DNA of 64,000 nt from Diphasiastrum complanatum (GCA_029204225.1 CM055097.1:69306572-69370571); one strand, 5' to 3'. Positions 44,460 to 54,756 are shown, counted from the stretch's first letter. Made by a program: numbers and translations. Notes: generated from the sequence alone by a model not told the origin.

Positions 44460-44645
44460 TAATGACTGAGCTACCTTGCCTGCAAGCTATGGTATATCTC
44501 CGAGGATACCAGATAGAAGGCTTGATTTGCCAGCACCAACTACCCCGCAGACAACAACGCATGCCACACTCTTCACTTGCAACTTTCTGTCAATAAGTGT
44601 GGATGTTGACAACGATTGATCTGATCCCAATTAAATTCTTCTCCT
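44460..44645 (-). pseudogene. ABCC (MRP-type) transporter fragment with Walker A
   Basis: On the minus strand: EEFNWDQ, a frame change, then STLIDRKLQVKSVACVVVCG and GVVGAGKSSLLSGILGDIP, stop, LAGKV. G-x-x-G-x-G-K-S is the Walker A ATP-binding loop of the first nucleotide-binding domain, and the following LSGILGDIP-x-LAGKV is typical of plant ABCC transporters. A frameshift and a TAG in the piece and no other ABC motif nearby make it a gene fragment. Confidence 0.8.
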
Positions 44646-45055
44646 TCAATAAGTATAGCCATGTCTGTAGAATGTATTTTTTGTACTTTGTGCAGGTGGG
44701 TGGAATTGAATTCCATAAATGAGATCTTACTGCATCTTATCCGTTGAAAGAGTTCATATGTTTAAATAAGAGAGCTGCCTGCTTAGACTTGGAAGTATGT
44801 TTCATGAAACTGCAAATATTTGTGGAGGTAAGCAACATTGAACCTATAATTCAATAAGTATAGCCATGTCTGAAGAATGTATATTTTGTACTTTGTGCAG
44901 GTGGGTGGAATTGAATTCCATAAATGAGATCTTACTGCAATCTTATCCGTTGAAAGAGTTCATATGTTTAAAGAAGAGAGCTGCCTGTTTAGACTTGGAA
45001 GTACGTTTCATGAAACTGCAAATTTTTGTGGAGTTAAGCAACATTGAACCTATAA
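44646..45055 (+). repeat. 205-bp tandem duplication
   Basis: Copy one is 44646-44850, copy two 44851-45055, starting tcaataagtatagcc. They differ at about a dozen positions by eye. Copy two carries an open frame (44866-45090) of which copy one has a broken version. A cag/gtgggtgg and gaggtaagc within the unit look like exon borders, so the unit may contain a decayed exon. It lies between the ABCC fragment and the RING-H2 gene. Confidence 0.85.
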
Positions 45056-45427
45056 TTCTCAGTGCTAGATATCGACAAATAATCTGCTAACATAGCAATC
45101 AATCGAATCCTTTCGGATGTTAGCGTAGCAGATCTTAGTAAATTTCATCTAGTTCGAGATTAGTAGATCGCTTGCAGGTTTTTGAAGACGGGAAGCCTGT
45201 AAGTAGAAGCTAGAGTACTACATTGCATTACTGTAAGCACGTTTTTGTTTGCTATTGCTGCACGATTTAACGCTTCAACCAAGTATGTTGTAGATTACGA
45301 TCACCTTATGTGTCCTGTCCCAGCTTACAGTACTAGTTTCACGGCCTTCAGGCTACTTTCGTAGCTTTTTCATCTTCTTCCTAAAGAAAAGCATTTTACA
45401 TTCATGTAAATATCCATCAGCAGAAGG

Positions 45428-45919
45428 ATGGGCTTAGCAGGATATTATGACGATCATTTTCCTGTTGTCATGATCAATATGATCATAGATCTACTTACGG
45501 GGGATGTGGGTCGATTATTCAGTACACTATTGAGAGTGTTGGGTCTGAAAGCAGAGCTAGATGTCGAGAATGGAGAACAATCGTCACTGACTCCAATTGC
45601 AGATTGTACTGAATTCAGCTCAATCTTAGATCCTATGAATAGCATTATGGAGGAGATTTGTGAATCCCTAAGAAGCATTTCTTTCAAAGTCTCGGAGAGA
45701 TCTCATTTCGAAGCTTGTGCAGTTTGCCTCAATGAATTCGAGGAAGAGGAGACTATCTTTTTGTTACCGAACTGCTCACATATATTTCACACAGCATGTT
45801 TTGGCAGGTGGCTATGTCGCTGTCAGCCAACGTGTCCACTGTGCCGATGCTCTCTATTCACAGAAGAGCTTGCCCAGAAGCTTAAAGCTGGAGCGGACGA
45901 GCTAACAGATCTATATTAG
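45428..45919 (+). CDS. RING-H2 finger protein, putative ubiquitin E3 ligase
   Basis: 163 codons, single exon, ATG to TAG. N-terminal residues 10-40 are hydrophobic ([26 protein letters not shown]) and could anchor it to a membrane. Residues 97-139 form a complete RING-H2 finger: C97, C100, C116, H118, H121, C124, C136, C139, with the conserved Trp at 128 and Pro at 137. This binds two zinc ions and an E2 enzyme, so ubiquitin transfer is the likely activity. Overall length, hydrophobic start and finger near the C-terminus resemble plant RHA/BRH1-type proteins. The frame is intact with no lesion. Substrate and trigger cannot be inferred. Confidence 0.88.
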   Translation: MGLAGYYDDHFPVVMINMIIDLLTGDVGRLFSTLLRVLGLKAELDVENGEQSSLTPIADCTEFSSILDPMNSIMEEICESLRSISFKVSERSHFEACAVCLNEFEEEETIFLLPNCSHIFHTACFGRWLCRCQPTCPLCRCSLFTEELAQKLKAGADELTDLY

Positions 45920-47254
45920 AAGATTAGTTATGGTTGTTAGGAATTTGTGGATGCGTCGGCACACCATTGAGTAGCCAAGCAAGTATATGAACCACTGTTC
46001 ATAGAATTCTTACATGTTATGATCAACTGATTTCTCTCCCGATTGTCTGGTTTGTCTTTTGAAGCAAAGGAAATCCTTGCTCAACTGAAGATTTGCTGTT
46101 GATCGCGATTTCTAGGTGGTTTTATTTTTTGCAGTTTACTCTTGCAATCATCTTAGAAATTAATTTTGATTTTTGATGTTTGATGTTTGAAGACGCCATC
46201 ATGGCTTTAGGTTTCAAGAGTTTCTCAACTTCTCTGCCATAGAAATGCTCTTTGGAGAACTAGTAAATGTACGAAAAAAGGCCTTTGTTATATAATCGTG
46301 ATTTTCAGTAAGCTGAAGTATGAGTCATTGTTTTTATCGGGATTAGGCATCCTTGATGAGATGAATGAGTTGTTTCGCCAAGTGTTCTGCATAAAACAAC
46401 TGTAAAGAATTTTGGGTTGGAGTTAGGATCCCCTCAAATATTAGAATTCAAGCCCGAAGCTGGAAATTAAGGAAACATGGTTTCTATACAACTTGAGCAT
46501 GATAGATATATCTTAAAGAAGAATTCGAAGAGGTTAGTCCAGTGGCATGATCAGCAACCTGCAGTGGTTGCCCAAGAAGGCACAGAAGGTCCGGCAATGA
46601 AAATTAATTAATTTCTCATGAAGAATAATCGCTGTTCAAAAAGAATGTTGCTGTCAGTATAGCCTGGCTTTTGGGGACAATTGAGCCTAGGTCTCGTGCA
46701 TTCAAAGGCTAGCTGAAAATACCAACATGCTATCTAGGACAGTTGTTTCTCTGATTTGACAATTTAACTTCTTTTGTCAAGTCTTGTCCTTTGAAATATC
46801 TCGTGTATTAAAACTTTACATTGAAGAAAGCTTAGATGAAGAGGAGTGCATGAAGTGTTATACTTGAAATAATTGCGCGTAACCATTTTTCTAGAACAAC
46901 CCAAATTCAACAAATTAATCTCATGACTTTCACCCTGATTCTTTCTTGCAAAACCCTTGATTTTGTTATGTTTGTTTCCAGCTGATTTGGGTGCTTCTGA
47001 AAGGTGTATTTCTTTTATTTTCTTGCCTCTTGGTCTGACAAAATTCATCAGCTCAGTTCTACTCTTAATCTGCACAACATTCTCATAGAGCACAAACTAA
47101 TCTGCTCCTAATGTCTCTCAAATATTTGGAGTACAGTCTGTATGTTATCTGTTGATGCAGGACCTTAGAAGGCAAGTGCAGCACCAGAGCTGCTGTAGCT
47201 TAAAGTAGCATCAACTCCTTATACCTCGTTTTGTGTTAATTTGAATTCATTTCT
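45920..47254. other. Downstream of the RING-H2 gene, no gene recognised
   Basis: The first few hundred bases are the likely 3' UTR. A minus-strand open stretch at 46764-47093 is basic and low in motifs and I do not call it. Confidence 0.4.
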
Positions 47255-47472
47255 ACTGAATTCAAGGACTATTGCAAAGCTCATGGCATACTTATACAGT
47301 ATAGTGAATGTAAATTTCGTACAATTGTCGAAAGTGCGAAAAGGCATGATTCTACATGCATGATTATCGAATACCATTTGGGCAAAAGCCGTCTCGATAG
47401 TTGCATGTCTTCAAAATCGACTTACAACCAAAGTCTTATTCGACAAAACACTTGAAGAGGTGTGGACATGAG
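47255..47472 (+). pseudogene. copia integrase scrap
   Basis: Matches the order of words at 25916-26178 (STEFKDYCKAHGI, then a degenerate ESAKRHDS, then STYNQSLIRQN and EEVWT). About 220 bp, broken. It abuts gypsy-type sequence at 47.5 kb. Confidence 0.75.
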
Positions 47473-47559
47473 GGAAGTCCGGATATCACAGTCGATTCTG
47501 GATATCATGATCAAGGCACTCCTTGATATACACATACACCAGAGTAACAAGTAGCGGGA

Positions 47560-48637
47560 TGAACAAATCAAGTTTCTGTTGTCTTGACATGATGTAGCAT
47601 CCTCGACTCACTTGGATTTTAGCCAAAGGTTTTTTGGGCGGACAAGAAAGTTAAGCAATCGGCAACAATTGAATCATGGACAAATAGGTGGAATAGCTAT
47701 TCTGGTCTACACAGTGTTCCTAAAGAGAAAAGAATTTCTTCCGTATTGATTTACTTGGAGGTAAAGCCATCTCGTGGTGGAGGGATCTCGATCCTAAGCT
47801 GGTCACATGGGATGCTTTTCGGGATGTATTTCTGAAAACTTCATGGCCATGGATGAGCGGAACTCCTACTTGCATTCTGTTGAGCTTAAGATGGGATTGT
47901 GGGACTTGGATATTTATATACAGGAGTTCATGGATCTCTTTACTAAAGTGCCACATTTTCATAGAACTACGCGGAGTGGTAGTTTGTGAATGGACTGCCT
48001 GTAGACTATTAAAATGAGTGTAAGCGGAGTCAGTTATTCTCAGTTGGAGGATGCCATCTGGATCGCTTGTGTTTATGATCAGACGGTGGTAGTTCCAAAA
48101 GTGATGGATTTCAAGCGGGAAATGCTGGAAATGCTACAATTAGTACATGAAAATGTTTTGCTATTTTGAAAAGTTTGCTTTGAGAGTTTCAAATTGGAGA
48201 TTGGGTATATCCTAGAATTTTGAAGGATCCTAAGGTAATGTGTACTAGGAAGCATTACAAATTGTCTGCTCATTATAGTGGACCATATAAAATCTTGAAA
48301 AGGACTGGATCTTTAGCTTACAAATTACAGTTACCAAAGGGAATCAAGGCTCATCATGTGTTCCATGTAGGTCGTTAAAATATGAGTTTACATGAGGAGG
48401 ATCACCTAGGTTATGGTAAAAGTCTAGATTCGTTTGAAGACTTGTTTAAAAGGATTCCTTTGGAACCTAAAAAGATTCTTGATACAAGAACCAAACGATT
48501 GCATAATCAGAGGTTATCAAGCATTGGTATGATGGAAAGGACGTTTTGATGATGAGGATTCATGGGAACTAGAAGGTAATCTAAAGAGGAGTTTCCCTGG
48601 CTTTAATATATGGGACATAACTGAAATAAGGGAGGAA
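47560..48637 (+). pseudogene. Chromovirus (gypsy) remnant: gag joined to integrase end and chromodomain
   Basis: The front (47760-47980) is gag: WWRDLDP-like words followed by SENFMAMDERNSYLHSVE and DIYIQEFMDLFTKVPHF. From about 48150 the text is the integrase C-terminus (HYKLSAHYSGPYKILKRTG and LPKGIKAHHVFHVGR). A chromodomain follows, recognisable by QALVWWKGRFDDEDSWE-type words in broken frames (48515-48570). Protease, RT, RNase H and the integrase core are missing, so a deletion of several kb joined gag to the integrase end. Chromodomains target integration to heterochromatin. A purine tract aagggaggaag (48627-48637) precedes the LTR. Confidence 0.82.
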
Positions 48638-48640
48638 GTA

Positions 48641-49172
48641 TGTTATGGCCCTAGTGGGGGTTTGTACCATTAGGGGGTGCTTTGGTCATAGGGACCAGGC
48701 CTAGTCTAGATAATAGTCGAGTAGAGCCATGGGATCACACCTGCATGCGGTATTAGCATGTGTATTGCATCCTAGTATGGGATAGGATGTACATGCACTG
48801 CGCTTTTGCATGGGTCTTGGCTATTATAGATTAGGGGTACCTACATGCAGTGGACATGCATAGGAGTTTGGCATGGGCTGATAGTAGGCTTACATGTGGA
48901 TTCCATGCATGGGCAGACGAGGTGGGTTCTACACTCTATATATACCCTCACTTGTGTCCATGAGGATCATTGAGAGTCTACGATCGTTATGTTGTCGGAT
49001 TGGTGAGTGCTTCCTATCATAGTGATTTGCCTAACTCCCAAGTGCTCAGGGGCTAGATCAGATGAGATCTAGAATTGGTTGGATTAGTTTAGTTTACTGC
49101 ACTTCCCCTTGGTATTCTTGGAGCTCTACCCGGATTGGGAGTCTTGGGAGATGTTTTAGCTAGTCTGACATT
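48641..49172 (+). repeat. Chromovirus 3' LTR
   Basis: Starts TGTTATGGCCC right after the purine tract and probably ends near ...tagtctgaca (49172). It contains tatatatac at about 48937-48945 as TATA box. The end is estimated from the TG...CA rule only. Confidence 0.55.
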
Positions 49173-49798
49173 AAATTAGTGACATTAAAAATCGAACAAT
49201 ATGTCATTTTTGAAAAAACTTAAAGTTTTTAACCATCAAAGCTTTTGTATTTTTTTCCTTGTGTTTTTCAAACTGCTGCAATTTTAAACTAAATTTCACA
49301 CAGTGTGCATATTTGAACTGTTTTTCGCACAGTTCGCACTTTTTGCATTTTCCAAAAATCTGACACATATGACTTGGAACATATTTCAAAGGACCTTCGG
49401 GTTTTTCGCAAATTCTGGAATATGCGACACATGACTTAGAGCAAGTTTTCGTTGACCTCCGCATTCTTCGGATTTTAACCGAAAGGCAAAAAACCGGACC
49501 GCACCACAGAGTCAACAGATGCGATTCACATACGGTCTCAGTCAACGATTGCGGTTCACATACGGTCTCTCCTCTTGAAGGCGATGATAATCGAACCACA
49601 CCACACCAGCGCCCGTTGCGATCTGTTGCGGTAGCTTGCCAAGCCCTCATGATCCGAACAACGTTCACGATCGTAGAGGCACCACAATGAAACGATTGTA
49701 GTTATCAGGTGGCTACAAAGGCGAAGCATCTTCATGACCCCAACACATGGATGGACAATGACATATTGTACAGACTACTACGACGAACACCCAGAAGC
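49173..49798. other. Unassigned, no gene recognised
   Basis: The minus-strand open stretch 49204-49668 translates to Cys/Lys/Phe-rich text built on repeated ttcgcac/ttgcat words. No domain; probably non-coding. Confidence 0.4.
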
Positions 49799-50296
49799 TG
49801 TTAGGATTAAGTCTAAAGTTGTCCTTTTAATCTTGAAGCTTGAATTACTCATCTCTCATGTTCCTCTATATACAGGATCAATGAGAGTGATGAAGAAGTT
49901 GATGAGTGCTAGTCAACGAGAGTGATAAAGAAGTTGATGAGTGTTAGTCATGCAGTAGCAGACACATATTGTCACACAAGCATATATAGAATTAGCAGTA
50001 GCTAGTTTCTCATAAGAGAGAATACCTCTCGTGTGTCGACACGCTGATCTGAAAAACAAACAGCGCTAAAAATTGTTATTCTAAACTTATTTCTGAAAAA
50101 TAGAGTTGTGACATTCCACCTATGGTGTGTAATCTGTGAATGATTTTGATGCTCGCTTACAATATACTTTCGCTGTTATTAAGCATTATCTACTATTCAT
50201 AAATCAGATCTGCAGATGATTGATCTTAGTATGAAGCAGTAGCTACAACTACACAGATCCAAGCCTTCTGATTGTGGAACTCCTAGCACTCCAACA
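49799..50296 (+). repeat. 5' LTR of a plus-strand copia element
   Basis: 498 bp, starts TGTTAGGATTAAG and ends CCAACA. It is homologous to the minus-strand LTR part at 41291-41760. It holds a local duplication of a gagagtgat-aagaagttgatgag unit (49885-49950). It is followed one base later by the primer site. Confidence 0.75.
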
Positions 50297-50297
50297 G

Positions 50298-50309
50298 TGG
50301 TATCGGAGC
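50298..50309 (+). other. Primer binding site (tRNA-iMet, one mismatch)
   Basis: tggtatcggagc, one change from tggtatcagagc. Confidence 0.85.
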
Positions 50310-50341
50310 ATTAAGATTCTCAAAGCCAAGTTACTCAAAAT

Positions 50342-50565
50342 ATGGCTTCTATCAACAACATCCAATCTAAGATATGCATAGTCCTTGAGGCAGACGGGTC
50401 AAATTTCTTGGCCTGGAAGGTAAAGACTTCCCTCATCTTGAGAGGAGAAGCGTTATGGCCATGGGTGGATGGCACTGAGGCGATGCCTACCAACACATGC
50501 AAAGAACTTTGAGAGTGGAAAGAAAAGAATGACAAAGCTACAGTTTTCATATCCTTGAAAAGATT
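50342..50565 (+). pseudogene. copia gag start, truncated
   Basis: Opens MASINNIQSKICIVLEADGS and NFLAWKVKTSLILRGEALWP, matching the 41.2 kb gag almost residue for residue. A TGA follows CKEL (about 50509). It ends near 50565, where the sequence switches to a different copia type at its zinc knuckle, so this is a recombination or deletion joint. Confidence 0.85.
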
Positions 50566-51197
50566 TTAAGTGCTTTTTTTGTGGCAAGAAAGGCCACTAT
50601 GCCACCAATTGCTTCAAGAAGAAGAACCAATTTAAGAAAGCCAACATCTCTCATGAGAAATAAGACTTTATTGCAAGTGATGGAAAATGCTCACTTATGG
50701 CATTAGAATTCTCCTCTTCCACCTTCAAGATGGATGACTCTTGGTATATTGATAGTGGAGCATTTTCACATATGTGTAGCTCCAAGGATTCCTTTTCAGC
50801 TATTATGCCTTATGAAGGAATCAAAAAGACCATAGATATTGCAAGTGATCAAGAGTGCAAAATTGAAGGAGTAGGGACTATTCCCTTGAAGCTTGCATCA
50901 TCAAAAGTTCTATCTCTTCAAGAGGCTCTTTTTGTTCCCAAGATTACAAAGAATCTTAAAAGTGTTGGCAAATTACTTGATGGTGGCCTTGATGTCAATT
51001 TCCATATTGACATTTATGTGATCAAGAAGGATGGTGAGATCCTTGCATATGGATCTAGATGCAGAGGAATCTACAAATTAAACCTAAGAGGGAGTGCAAA
51101 ATCTCTTGAGGTTGCTTATGTATCCAAGTCTTCAAAGGAGGATGATCACACAAGATGCTCAACCAATTTGTACAAATACTCCTTGATGTGTGCTTGA
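50566..51197 (+). pseudogene. copia-type zinc knuckle, protease and linker (relative of the nested element)
   Basis: The stretch 50569-50620 gives a perfect CCHC knuckle, C-FF-C-GKKG-H-YATN-C, followed by Lys-rich text. A TAA at 50661 precedes a long frame (50697-51197) with SWYIDSGAFSHMCSSKDSF (protease catalytic Asp intact), then FVPKITKNLKSVGKLLDGG and GIYKLNL (GAG-pre-integrase). It stops at 51197. The Zn-knuckle wording (GKKGHYATNC) parallels that of the nested 11-16 kb element (GKEGYFSSRC). Confidence 0.82.
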
Positions 51198-51247
51198 AAG
51201 ATGTATGGAATAGATATTGATCTTTTGACATCATTTCTTCAAGATTT

Positions 51248-52067
51248 ATGGTGCATGATTGTTTCCTATTATTCAAAGCATATGTTGAGATGGAATTTTC
51301 ACTGAAGATCAAAGCTTTAAGGAGTGATGGAGCTCTTGGAGGAAATACACCATATGAAGTATTATTATTGAAGCCTAAGGTTGATTACCTTAGTTTCTTT
51401 AGAGGTTCTTTCTTTTCACATATTTCCTTGGAAACAAGGAGGATGGATGATCCAAGCTCATGGATCATGGTTAGATGCTTATCCACCAAGGAGGGCTACA
51501 AAACAATTATACTCTCTATTTCAAAAGTGATTGACAGTAAAGATGTCATATTTTATGAAGATCTACATTCAACCTTGGAAGGGGCCAAGCTCAAGGCATC
51601 TCAAGATGCATCTCAAATCATATCTATTGAAGATTATCAAGATGTGATGGGGTCAAGGTTTGAGGAGGAGCCTCCTCAACATATGATTTCAAGGGGATCT
51701 TCAAGATGGATGGCCAAGTCTTTATGGCTCATCTTTTATGGTAAAGAGAGGAAAGTTTCAGGCGGTATTCACTTTAAAATTCTCACTTATGCTTCTCTTC
51801 CATTATTTGATGCACTATCTTGCTTTATTGAGATTTCTACATCTCAAAGTTCAAGAGAGGCAATACTAGTTTTGTATGATGCCTATTATATGGACATATT
51901 TCTTGTCATGAAAAGCTTAGATATGTTTCCAAAGTTCTTTGAAAGCAAAATATTGTGTTATCAAAAGTATGCTCTTGGATTTTGTAAGAGCAAGATTGAG
52001 TTTGATACTCATAGTTTGAAAAATCATGTTTTTACATGTTTTGAGACAATTTGTGAACTTCTCTTCG
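51248..52067 (+). CDS. Compressed copia integrase/RT-entry ORF
   Basis: The open frame (which runs on to 52126 in unrelated DNA) begins in integrase: FKAYVEMEFSLKIKALRSDG keeps the second catalytic Asp. It then jumps straight to GNTPYEVLL, so the segment with the catalytic Glu is deleted in frame. The integrase end follows in shrunken form (KEGYKTIILSISKVIDSKDV). At about 51795-51870 comes SCFIEISTSQSSREAILVLY, the same RT-entry-like word found twice at 14-15 kb, with QKYALGFCKSK and FDTHSLK matching ALESCKSK and FTHSLK of copy 2. No YVDD. It cannot encode active integrase or RT. Confidence 0.6.
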
Positions 52068-52069
52068 AT

Positions 52070-52551
52070 GATAAGACTACTGTAGGTTGCTTTCTACTGT
52101 TCCATGAAATTGCAGCTGTACCATAACTGAATGTATGACCACTGGTAGATCTTCTGTCATCAATATTACCTGCCCAATCGGCATCTGTATAACCTGCCAA
52201 CATTGGCACTTCAAGCTGATCATACTTCAAACCAAAATTCAATGTCCCTTGAATGTATCTGAGAATATGTTTAGTAGACTTCCAATGTGCTTGACTAGGA
52301 TCTTGCGTGAATTGACTAACAACACCAACAACATAAGAAACATCAGGTCGTGTGTGTGTCAAATAAATCAAACTACCCACCAGTTGTCTATACAAATAGG
52401 CATCCACTTTCTCAGATTCATCATATGCAGTAAGCTTCATGTTGACATCCATACGCGTACTCAAAGGCTTACAATCCTGCATATTGAACTTATAAAGCAA
52501 ATCTCGTGCATATTTGCTTTGTGTAAGAAAGACATGTCTTCCTTTTGTCAT
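52070..52551 (-). pseudogene. copia RT thumb and RNase H
   Basis: It continues the pol of the preceding frame with a frameshift at 52550: GRHVFLTQSKYARDLLYKFN, RPDVSYVVGVVSQF, HWKSTKHILRYIQGTLNFGL. RNase H shows YTDADWAGNIDDRRSTSGHT with catalytic Asp residues. Cut after SRKQPTVVLSS where ALSSTEAEY-type words would follow, so the last catalytic acids are missing. Confidence 0.88.
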
Positions 52552-54176
52552 ACTTCAATGCCAAGACAATAGTGCGTCAATCCTAGATCACTCATGTCAA
52601 AAGCATTGAAAAGATTTGATTTTATTTCATCAATTAAGCTCTCATTACTTCCTGTAATAATCAAACCATCCATGTACAACACAATGAACACTATATCTGA
52701 GTCTTGCCTTAGAATGTAAAGATTAGGATCAGCATCACTCTTTACCATTCCCCTTCGCTTGAAGTATTCATCAATGCAAGAGTACCCCGTGGTGCTTGCC
52801 ATCAATCCATAAATGGCTTTGTTGAGCGTACAAATGAGATGCTCTCTCCCTGGCTCAACAAATCCTTGAGATTGTACTAAGTACACCTCTTCATCCAACA
52901 CTCCATTAAGAAAAATAGATTTAACATCCATTTGCTGGATCTTCCAACCATAGAAAACAGAAATAGCAATGATAGAATGTATAGTTACCATCTTAGCTAC
53001 GGGTGCGAAGGTTTTCTCAAAATCAATACCTTCTTGCTGCTCAAATCCTCTCGCAACCAACCGTGCTTTGTACTTGTTGAGTTGCCCATCAGCTCCATAT
53101 TTGATCTTGTATATCCATTTGCAAGTGATAGGCATCTTACCATCAGGTAGCTCAACCAAGTTCCATGTCCTATTTTTCATTATAGCTTCCATTTCTGTTT
53201 CCATAGCTTCACGCCACTCCTTGTGCTCTTTTGCTTTATCAAAAGTTTTTGGTTCTTGAGCCTTGAGCACAGAATCCATTAGGGCTAGATTCATCTCTAA
53301 TTTTGCAAGAGGTTTTTGATTTCTACTTGATCTTCTAAGCTCTCCCTGCTCACTTGATTTGGGAGTATCTCCCTTATTAGCATCACTTGTTACTGACAAG
53401 TACCACTTAGGCACTCTCCTAGGAATCTCATTATTGACCCTGTCTTTTTCCATTGGCTCTTCCATATCAACACCAACTTCTTCCTTCACTTGCACTTTAG
53501 CTTTATCATCAAAGGGATCAATTGTCAATTTTATTTGGTCATTTTGGCCCATCTCATCAAAAGTAGCATCTCTGGAAATCACGATCTTTTGTGCATCTGT
53601 TTCATACATCTTGTATGCCTTGGCTCTTTCATCATATCCAAGGAAAATACACTTAACAGCTTTTGCATCCAGCTTCTTTTGTTTTTCATCAGGTACATGA
53701 GCGTAAGCATTACAACCAAATACTCGTAAATGAGAAACATTAGGTTTCTTTCCTATAAAAGCTCCGTAAGGTGTCTTACCCTCCACGGACTTCATAGGAC
53801 ACCGATTCAAGATATGAGTAGTTGTGTTGCATGCTTCTACCCAGAAAGTATTTGGCAAACCCTTGCTCTTAAGCATTGCCCTAGCCATCTCCACAATGGA
53901 TCTGTTTTTCCGTTCTACAACTCCGTTCTGTTGTGGTGAATAGGGTGTAGTGGTTTGTCTCTTGATCCCCTGATCCTTGCAAAAGTTTATACACTCTGTT
54001 GACAAATACTCATCGCCACCATCTGATCTGAGGGTTTTAATATAACAACCTGTTTGTTTTTCAACTAGAGCCTTGAACTCTCTAAACTTGGCAAAAGCAT
54101 CAAATTTCTTGCTTATGAAATAAATCCAGATATGTCTACTACTAACCAGGTTGCAGAACATGGGCAGGAGAATCAT
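52548..54176 (-). CDS. copia integrase and reverse transcriptase, 542 codons
   Basis: Integrase from about residue 40: LRSDGGDEYLS (second catalytic Asp) and VVERKNRSIVEMARAML (catalytic Glu), then VFGCNAYAHVP and FLGYDERAKAYKMY. An acidic linker follows. RT begins near residue 320: WREAMETEMEAIMKNRTWNL, ITCKWIYKIKYGADG, YKARLVARGFEQ, DFEKTFAPVAK. The catalytic box reads YMDG instead of Y-x-D-D, so the second catalytic Asp is Gly and polymerase should be dead. IYGLMASTTGYS shows a small replacement of the usual IYGLKQ-x-x-R-x-W block. Stop after HYCLGIEV at 52548. Confidence 0.9.
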   Translation of the reverse strand: MILLPMFCNLVSSRHIWIYFISKKFDAFAKFREFKALVEKQTGCYIKTLRSDGGDEYLSTECINFCKDQGIKRQTTTPYSPQQNGVVERKNRSIVEMARAMLKSKGLPNTFWVEACNTTTHILNRCPMKSVEGKTPYGAFIGKKPNVSHLRVFGCNAYAHVPDEKQKKLDAKAVKCIFLGYDERAKAYKMYETDAQKIVISRDATFDEMGQNDQIKLTIDPFDDKAKVQVKEEVGVDMEEPMEKDRVNNEIPRRVPKWYLSVTSDANKGDTPKSSEQGELRRSSRNQKPLAKLEMNLALMDSVLKAQEPKTFDKAKEHKEWREAMETEMEAIMKNRTWNLVELPDGKMPITCKWIYKIKYGADGQLNKYKARLVARGFEQQEGIDFEKTFAPVAKMVTIHSIIAISVFYGWKIQQMDVKSIFLNGVLDEEVYLVQSQGFVEPGREHLICTLNKAIYGLMASTTGYSCIDEYFKRRGMVKSDADPNLYILRQDSDIVFIVLYMDGLIITGSNESLIDEIKSNLFNAFDMSDLGLTHYCLGIEV

Positions 54177-54185
54177 GATATTCGC

Positions 54186-54750
54186 AAAAGAGTGGTTCCC
54201 TCCTCAGGTGGCCTTGGCATCCCTCACCCTTTCGTTAAGAACGAGTCTCTGCCTTAGCATCATCAGTGACCCTTTTCTCTTAAGAACAAGTCTCTCATCC
54301 TTGCTCACGGTGGCCTTGGCATCCCTAACCCTTTCGTTAAGAACGAGTCTTTGCTAAGACTCTGCCTTAGCATTAGTGAGACTTTTCTTAAGAACAAGTC
54401 TCTCATCCCTCAACATGTGACTCGGCCCTTCTGTGCCCCTCTCAACATTGGCATTTTCTTTAGTTTATGTGTGTAACGGTAGGCTTTGGGGGGATCCTAT
54501 CTTCTCAAGGGTCCCTTCAAAAACCGTGGTTCTACCCTCCTCGAGCTTGCCTCCTCCTTTTGCTAGTCTCCTTTGGCCTCCCTCCTTGATGATGACCCTA
54601 TTTGGGCTTCTACTATCTTTAACCCTGTTTTCTTCGTTTCCAAAGCTTTGCTCAACCCTAGCTCATTAAGGCCTTACCACCCTCTACCAAATAGTCCATG
54701 TGGCCCCTTGAGAAATTTTGACAGAGTTTGATTTCCCCGCTCTCGAACCT
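54186..54750 (+). pseudogene. L1-like LINE ORF2 C-terminal fragment with internal duplication
   Basis: In one plus frame it reads SSGGLGIPHPFVKNESL, a stop, then a second copy GGLGIPNPFVKNESLL, a word typical of plant L1-like ORF2 ends. The unit is duplicated at a distance of about 102 bp (54207 and 54309). Further down, WASTIFNP and SLRPYHPLPN follow in the same general frame up to about 54750. Broken by stops. Confidence 0.65.
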
Positions 54751-54756
54751 TCACTC

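Larger units (their letters stand above)
52070..54176 (-). mobile_element. copia integrase-RT-RNase H block
   Basis: Two long minus-strand frames give a nearly continuous pol from mid-integrase to RNase H. It is cut at about 54176 (integrase front, protease and gag missing) and at about 52070 (RNase H end missing, junction with the plus-strand element). It is the best-preserved RT in the window but has no LTR here. Confidence 0.9.

Noticed and set aside
46764-47093. 109-codon basic minus-strand frame
   Set aside because: No motif, and the Lys/Asn-rich text is what AT-rich non-coding DNA gives.
49204-49668. 154-codon minus-strand frame with many Cys
   Set aside because: Cys spacing fits no zinc motif and comes from repeated ttcgcac/ttgcac words; other frames are also largely open.
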